In this document: positions 58,190-64,000 of the stretch, one piece after another
Position numbering within the stretch: position 1 is the first letter of the stretch
How the letters are laid out: every line of letters starts with the position of its first letter
Assembly (NCBI GenBank): GCA_025504975.1
Contig: JANUWI010000002.1
Span: forward strand, 558,001 to 622,000
DNA length: 64,000 bases
Reading direction: 5' to 3'
From: Plenodomus lindquistii
Lineage: Eukaryota; Ascomycota; Dothideomycetes; Pleosporales; Leptosphaeriaceae
The notes under the pieces: model-generated
The model's input: only the letters and a program-made list of their open reading frames with translations
What the model was told of the DNA's origin: nothing
Databases searched by the model: none
Translations under genes and position numbers: made by a program

Positions 58190-58290
58190 AGGGTTAGTTC
58201 TAGAGTTTGTTAGAGTAAAGGTGTTAGTTTAGGTTAGGGTTAGAGAGGTTAAGGTTAGAGAGGTTAAGGTTAGAGGTAGAGGTAAAGGTT
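58190..58290 (+). repeat. Telomere-like internal repeats, with a 15-bp tandem unit
   Basis: GGTTAG and GGGTTAG variants recur through the segment. From 58240 a 15-bp unit (TTAGAGAGGTTAAGG) is repeated twice perfectly and then in part to about 58284. The strand is G-rich in the telomeric sense (TTAGGG-like), but degenerate. Confidence 0.7.
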
Positions 58291-58365
58291 ATTGTATATA
58301 ATAAAAAAGAGAACGTGAAAGAATTATAAGACAGTGAGGAGGTATGTTCCGACAGAGGACTGCGG

Positions 58366-58429
58366 GCAGCCTCTAATTAGTTATATTTCCGAAGTGAACT
58401 TTTGAGAAGAACTGTCCGGAGACACCCCG
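58366..58429 (-). repeat. Right terminal inverted repeat
   Basis: Inverse partner of 58055-58118; the outer end is at 58429. Confidence 0.8.
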
Positions 58430-58438
58430 CCTGCGATG
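58430..58438. repeat. Target site duplication, right copy
   Basis: Exact repeat of the 9 bp at 58046-58054. Confidence 0.8.
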
Positions 58439-59220
58439 CGTCTTGCGCAACGAGACTAAGAACTTTCAACACATCGCGAACGAGGCCTGAGCCCCCATCA
58501 CGGCCTCAATCTTGGAGAAGAAGTAGTAAGCATATTGCTCGCTCACATACATTGTCCGCTGTCCTCGACAATTACATTGCTGCTGATCAAGCAGTTTGAC
58601 TGGCGAAGTGCACTTCGACGCTTTTGCTCTTGGAGTGTTCATGAGCCCAACGTCTTTGTAGATGCTGCGGCGCACCACCGTTTGATAGATGATCCCAAAG
58701 CTCTACAAAGCGATTAGTACGAGCAGGGAGTCACACGTGAAGTCCATAGTCTATGCAGAGGTCTGCTAACTTTTTCTTTCGGTTGCAGGCAAAGTAGTGG
58801 GGAAGACATGGAAGGCAGCGCGTAGGCAGCATTGATATGTGGGTGAGGGCTCCGTTTGCGATGGTGAGGGAACGTATCATACAAGCAGTCTGTGGTAGAA
58901 TAAGAGACTTCCAGCAACTCTACCTTCTGACAGCTTGCTGAAGGCACTACAATCTCACAAAGTCCGCGTGCGAGCTGTCCATCAATCTTGTATGAACACT
59001 ATAGCGAAACAGTAGCATTCCTGAGTCAGCATTACGTCCTGCATGGCCATTCCACAAAGAGGACATCTCCGCAGGCACAAATTTGGCCGCTTTGTGAGTG
59101 TGTGCACGAAGAGCCGTTCGATCCAATCGAAATAGTAACAAAAGTGAGTAAATTTACACATTCGCTCCAAGTGTGTTAAGTCACTATATACATCGAACGC
59201 TAACATCCTCTCGCTGCCAG
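58439..59220. other. Intergenic right of the transposon, no gene seen
   Basis: Between the transposon and the 3' end of the GMC oxidoreductase gene. No feature was recognised. Confidence 0.45.
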
Positions 59221-61371
59221 CTAGTTTCCGCATGCAGCCTTGAACGCCTGCGATCCCTTGATGATGTCGGCCGCCTTCTCAGCAACAGCGTATACCGTGG
59301 CCATGGTGTGGGCAGCGGGCAGGATCGGCATTATACTAGCATCAACGATTCTCAAGCCCTCCACTCCGTAAACCTTGAGCTCTTCGTTGACTACACCACC
59401 CAACTCCTTTGGACCCAGCTTACAGCTACTAGCTGGATGGTACAGAGTACCAGCAGCGCCGCGGATCCAGGTATCAATGTCCGCATCTGCAGTCACGTTG
59501 GCTCCTGGGACAACCTCGAATGGGTTGAGTTCAGCAATGCTGGGGGTTTGAGCAAGCTTGCGAGCGAAACGGACGCCTTCGCGTAACAGGGTAACGTCAA
59601 CTGGGTTGCGTAGAAACCCGACGTCGGCGATGGGCGCGTCAAAAATACTTGATGAAGCTGCCTTGATGCTGCCGCGAGAGTAGGGGTGCTGGAGACCAAC
59701 AAAAAGCATGCCATCGGCCCAGATGTATTCCATAATAGCAGAATCTTCGGCAACGAGCTTCTTGTTGAGAGAAGCGAACTGGGCTGCGTAACCATCGGCG
59801 ACTTCACGAGGTGTGTTGATTGGTAACGAGGCTCCGGCACCTCCAGCAGTTGCTTGCGAAGTGATGGCTTGGGTGGCGTTAGAATATGTTGACAAGGGAA
59901 GGAAGAGAAGGAAATCGCCAGTCGGGCTGGTCAGAGGACCTGTCCTGTCATTGTCGTATTGCTGCCGAGCCTGAGCAGCGAAGGTGGCATCAGTAGTCAG
60001 GGTGTTCGTTAAGACGCTTGTGTTGAGAACGTTAATAACAGGAACGGAAACGTGATCGTGGAAGTTGTATCCAACAGCAGGGAGGTCGACGACCTGGGTG
60101 ACGTTGATTGAGTTAAGTAGGGACGCCTCGCCAATACCTGACACCTGGAGGATCTGAGGGGTGTGGATAGCGCCAGCAGCAATGATGGCTTCTTGCTTGA
60201 CCTTGACAGTCTTGCGTGCAGCGCCAGCAGAAGGAGCAAACTCGACAGCAGTGACCTTGACGCTGCCGTTGGAAGTAGCGGTCACGAGACGTGTGACTTG
60301 ATTTCCGCTAAGCAGATGGTAGTTTGATCGGTTGGCGGCTGTGGCGTAGTAGCCCTCTTCGGCGGAAGAACGAGTCACAGTCGTGGAATCCTGATTGTGT
60401 GGGCAAAAGTAGCCACCAAACGCGTTGCCAGTTGCCTGATCGTTGATGGAGATACCAAGTTCTTTGGTGGCTTGAACGATGTTCTCTGTCGTCTTTGTAA
60501 GCGTTCTGACGTGAATTTGGTCACATGAGATGGTCTTACTCGTTGTTGGCCAGAAGAAGGGTGGGTATGTGGTTTGTATGTACCCCTCGCTCCCATGATA
60601 CTGCGGGTTGACTTCGATGTCATACTCGGCTTGGATCTCCGGGGTCGGAGGCGTGAACGTCTCAGTCTATTGAAAGGTAAGTATTCGAGGTCAATTTGAT
60701 TTCTTAGGGCAGGTTCACTTTTTGGAAGTAGGGAAGTAGGCTTTCAAAGTCCCAACCCGGATAGCTCAACTCTTGCCAGCCATCATAGTCGGATTTTGCG
60801 CCACGATCGAACACCTTGTGCATGTCAGCATATGAAATGCGCGAGTCTTACACGTCAAGACTACTTACCATGCGGTTCAGCTTCGTTGATCCGCCAACAA
60901 TCCTACCAACAGTGATACTGTTCACTCGACCAAGTGTAGCTTCATCGACAGCGTAAGTCCGGTTCCAGTCATACTTCGTTCCCACAGCGCCACCTGCTAA
61001 TCCAGGTATTGTAATGTAATCCTCATCATTATCGCTGGAAGACGTTAGACTTTAGGCTCTGCGAATATTGGGTGAGAAAACATACAAGTCTCCGGCTTCG
61101 ATAACGAGCACATTAACTTCTGCACATGGAGATTAGGTTCAAATCGACAATGGTGTTTTGAGTTTGGCCGCCACCTACTCGGTTCCTCTGAAAGCCTATT
61201 TGCGACTGTAAGACCCGACGTCCCACCACCAACCACGATGTAGTCGTACTCGGCTAGTAGGTCATCGGCCCTCGAGATCCGTTGCCCGTTAAAGAGCGGG
61301 TGGGCGACGACGGTCGTCGCAGAGAGTGCAACGGCTAAGGAGAGAGCGTTCAAACTGAGTAGAGAAGGCAT
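59221..61371 (-). CDS. Secreted GMC-family FAD oxidoreductase
   Basis: Glucose-methanol-choline family enzyme; secreted fungal members oxidise alcohols or sugars, often making hydrogen peroxide, and the substrate cannot be told here. Six exons, 61179-61371, 61086-61119, 60869-61034, 60719-60814, 60540-60666 and 59221-60485, give 626 residues; introns are 59, 51, 54, 52 and 54 nt. Residues 1-23 form a signal peptide. The FAD-binding GxGxxG is G48-G-G50-T-S-G53 in YIVVGGGTSGLTVANRL. VNVLVIEAGD and GRIVGGSTKLNRM follow. The catalytic pair is H555 (YHPASSCKLG) and H598 (PAAHTMATVYAVAEKAADII). The second exon is only 34 nt. The acceptor before 60485 was chosen because it alone keeps the frame. Confidence 0.9.
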
Positions 61372-63491
61372 TGTGTTGTCGATGCAACTCGTACATTTAG
61401 GAAGTTGTCGAATATATGTACCGCCCTGCATGTACACCTACCTACTATGGTATTCGATTGCCAATTCAGCCGTAATAATTCCGAGAACCGGGCCTACCTA
61501 CTCATACTACCTGTCCCGACTCGTCTCAACTGCCGATGTTACAAACAAAAAAGTGCACATGTACGTCATGGCGCAAAGGCAGTGCATCCTACTCGGCCCC
61601 TTGATGGTGTGCATATTAAAGTTCCTGGATCACACCTGTTGCCCATGTAGTCATTGCATGACAGTCAATCTCCCGCCCCGCGAATCTGGAGAGCCAGCGG
61701 CCAGACCGTTTGAGACCGTTTGAAACATTCCGAAACATCCAATCATTCATTTCAATCGCAGCTTTGGCTGTCACAGCCTTGTCGCGTCGGTATAATACGA
61801 TCGGGGAGTACGTTGCCGCCAAGCTATGGTACCTGAGTGTTCGTCGATCGACAGGGCTGCGACTGGCCGGCTAAACATGCGTGCGTGATCTCACGTGCAG
61901 TGCATGGATCGCGCTATCTTGTACACAGTATGGCGAAAAACGATGCACAGCCGCGACCTACGTACCACCGGCTTGGGTATCCTCCCGGTCATCGCGTACT
62001 GTTGAAGTCGTACGAGTGACAGCCACGGATTAAACTTGGAAGGGCAGGTACCTAACTCCGGTAAAACAATTCGCGGTTTCTACTCCTCTAACACCAGCAA
62101 GCCGAGTACGATCTTGCCGATGTGTGCTTCAATCGAAATGACCGCCAGACGAGACCTTGAGGTTCATTGATCGACACCTTACCATTCAATCGAGAAAATT
62201 GCGTAGCACCAAAACCACCAGCAATCCATAACGCATCGCGACGACACAACAGATATGCGCGAGAGCCCAAAAGATGACTGTTGATAGAATACTGCAGTCC
62301 TACTGACTCCGACATAGGTAGATGGGCCACCCGGTTAATACATCCTAGCAACATCATTCTGGGCGACGTGACGGGCTGATGAATCAGGCTTCGCAACGGC
62401 CCGTTTTTGCAAGTGCGGAGTGACGGAGTCTAGACCTACGCTTTCTACTACTATGCACATCTTCCACAGGAGCGAAGAAAGTATTGAGACAAAAAACGAC
62501 CGTTCGGACTAAACTAGACGGCCCTTTGCAACTGGTAGGTACTAGGCAGTCTGGAGCACGAGCACCTGGTTCTCGGAAAGTTTGTAGAAAGCTCAGCATC
62601 ATCACGCTCAAGCCATGCTTGCCAAATTGCTGATAGCCGTAGCAAATTGAACATGACATGGCCAGGCTTCGTGTCATTGCACGGGCGATAGGCAGGTGGC
62701 ATACTGAGTTCAGTCCAGTGTTCCAGATACCGAGCATACCCCCAAAGAAGGATGCATCACCAGACGTCAACCTCATACATAACATGCTTCTTCCCAGGAG
62801 AGCTACCAGTATTCATTCTCTGGACGAGACATGCGCGATTCGCAATGTCGTCAATGATTGACCAGATTTGAACACCAAGTATGAGTGCAAAAAGGGGGCA
62901 GTCATACGGTTCGTAGCCTAAAGAAGGCATACTGTCTTCTTCAACGACAGTCGTGGAGATAGACATATTATTCCTGCTGTAGCATTCATTCGTGTTACAT
63001 CTTCTTCGTCCTGATTAACCTTCGTCTCCTGAGTGTCAACCATCACGCCTCTAAGCACTTTATCGAAACATAGAAGAAGGGCATGACACGAGCAAGGAGC
63101 GTAAATCAGCCCATCCACATCTATCACCCAAAGCACGCTAGATTCGTCATCGCGTCCGCCCCACGCTACCTCCCCGTTTCTTTGGAACATGGTTTCGCGA
63201 TATAGCATTCTCCATCAAGCGAGGGAACAAGACCACATGCGACATTCATCCTTGGACTTTGCAGACTAAATATAGGCTGTGATAGTGACGTACAATCATC
63301 GAATGCCTCCTAAAAGTGAAGAAGAGGCACCTCACGAGGCCCTTTTGTACCCGTTCAAGTTACGCGTGTCATCGCTCTGACAAGACAACCGAAACTATCG
63401 AGAAGTCAATCCAAGATTTACACCACGTAAAGTCCTGAAATCTCAACGTTCAACGTCTCAACGTCAACCAATGCCTCCAACCTCGCTCCAT
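61372..63491. other. Gene-free stretch of about 2.1 kb
   Basis: Upstream of the GMC gene and downstream of the gene cut by the right edge. Frames up to 133 codons on the minus strand (62384-62785) lack motifs. No repeat or RNA gene was recognised. Confidence 0.45.
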
Positions 63492-64000
63492 TCATCCGCC
63501 CTTCTTTTCTGCAACCTCAACATGCTGCACCCTCGACTCCTCCTTTATATCCTCCATCTCCACATCAATCAGCTTGACCTCGCCCTTCTCCTCCTTGATT
63601 CGTTCCACCCTCTCCTCGCCTACCGTCTCACTACTCGCTCTCCTCCTCTTCGCCTCCCTCCCCTCATCAGTCCCAACATCTACCATCTCTCTCATCACTG
63701 TACCCTTTTCCTCCCGCTCATCCTCGATCTCCGTATTCGGCGTTAGCGTCGTAGAACTCATATTATCATCCCCACCACCTGCGTATCCGTTGCCTTGCGA
63801 GTGAAAGTCCCGCGCACTCATACTCGTCCAGTCATCGTGTTTGTAGTCGTCGGACCTGTAAAGTGGGGGCAACGAGTCCTTATCCCAATCCCCCTGCACG
63901 GCCGTTGCCGTCGCAAAGTCATCGTTATAGTCTTCCCAACCTGTTGCGTTCTTTTGCAATTCCTCCAGAAAGTTCAGATTGTCCTTCTTGACAAACTCCA
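63492..64000 (-). CDS. C-terminal part of an unrecognised gene, cut by the window edge
   Basis: An open frame enters from the right edge and ends at the TGA at 63492-63494, giving 168 visible residues. It begins EFVKKDNLNFLEELQKNATG, continues with WEDYNDDFATATAVQGDWDK and KHDDWTSMSARDFHSQG, then becomes acidic and Lys/Glu-rich with a possible nuclear signal (REAKRRRASSE) and ends VQHVEVAEKKGG. No ATG is visible within the convincing part, so the start lies beyond the window. I cannot name the family from this tail. Composition and length support a real gene. Confidence 0.6.
   Translation of the reverse strand, partial: EFVKKDNLNFLEELQKNATGWEDYNDDFATATAVQGDWDKDSLPPLYRSDDYKHDDWTSMSARDFHSQGNGYAGGGDDNMSSTTLTPNTEIEDEREEKGTVMREMVDVGTDEGREAKRRRASSETVGEERVERIKEEKGEVKLIDVEMEDIKEESRVQHVEVAEKKGG

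Larger units (their letters stand above)
58055..58429. mobile_element. Non-autonomous DNA transposon (MITE), 375 bp, Mutator-like or hAT-like
   Basis: The element has 64-bp terminal inverted repeats, 58055-58118 and 58366-58429, matching at 58 of 64 positions. The outer 18 bp are identical (CGGGGTGTCTCCGGACAG). It is flanked by a perfect 9-bp direct duplication. Long terminal repeats and a 9-bp duplication fit Mutator-like elements; an 8-bp hAT duplication with one chance match is the alternative. There is no transposase frame, so it would need an enzyme from elsewhere. The interior carries GGTTAG-type telomere-like sequence and a hairpin (8-bp arms at 58114-58121 and 58141-58148). Six differences between the terminal repeats suggest it is not very recent. 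Confidence 0.8.

Noticed and set aside
60486..60539. Alternative acceptor AAAG inside GMC intron 5
   Set aside because: Joining there puts the following exon out of frame; the acceptor ending at GACAG keeps the frame and gives a 54-nt intron.

Overview
This window reads as nuclear DNA of a filamentous ascomycete. The genes are broken by short GT-AG introns, mostly 47-86 nt, with CTRAC-type branch points. The proteins are typical fungal housekeeping and secreted families. The lineage-specific orphans and gene style suggest Dothideomycetes, probably Pleosporales; that is an inference from recognition, not from a search. Exon structures were worked out by hand from splice signals, reading phase and family similarity. 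Every complete model sums to a whole number of codons.

Layout. 1-10.4 kb is gene-poor. It holds the 3' end of an unknown gene at the left edge and one small GPI-anchored, eight-cysteine secreted protein at 5.8-6.5 kb. 10.4-31 kb is a dense housekeeping block: VPS18 (vacuolar tethering), a conserved orphan, AOS1 (SUMO E1 subunit), PBN1 (GPI mannosyltransferase I subunit), a SARAF-like ER protein, a BTB-like orphan, a two-PAS hybrid histidine kinase and SEC8 (exocyst). 31-45.2 kb continues with CTR9 (Paf1 complex), a secreted beta-lactamase-like protein, a small orphan, EPL1 (NuA4), an RKM4-like SET methyltransferase and KAE1 (tRNA t6A synthesis). From 45.2 kb density falls. There is a decayed gene, a secreted CE1 esterase with one in-frame stop before its catalytic histidine, a second beta-lactamase-like enzyme, a SAP-domain protein convergent with a coiled-coil protein, a non-autonomous DNA transposon with 9-bp target duplications and telomere-like internal repeats, a secreted GMC oxidoreductase, and a gene running off the right edge.

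Several genes lie in divergent pairs that may share promoters: orphan/AOS1, PBN1/SARAF-like, SEC8/CTR9 and SET/KAE1. PBN1 and the SARAF-like protein both belong to ER membrane families. Otherwise the neighbours work in unrelated processes, as expected in a fungal chromosome, and I see no biosynthetic cluster. The points most worth a second look are the transposon with telomere-like repeats, the single-nonsense esterase, the three stop-free introns of length 3n in CTR9 and EPL1, and the bacterial-looking PAS domain of the histidine kinase.
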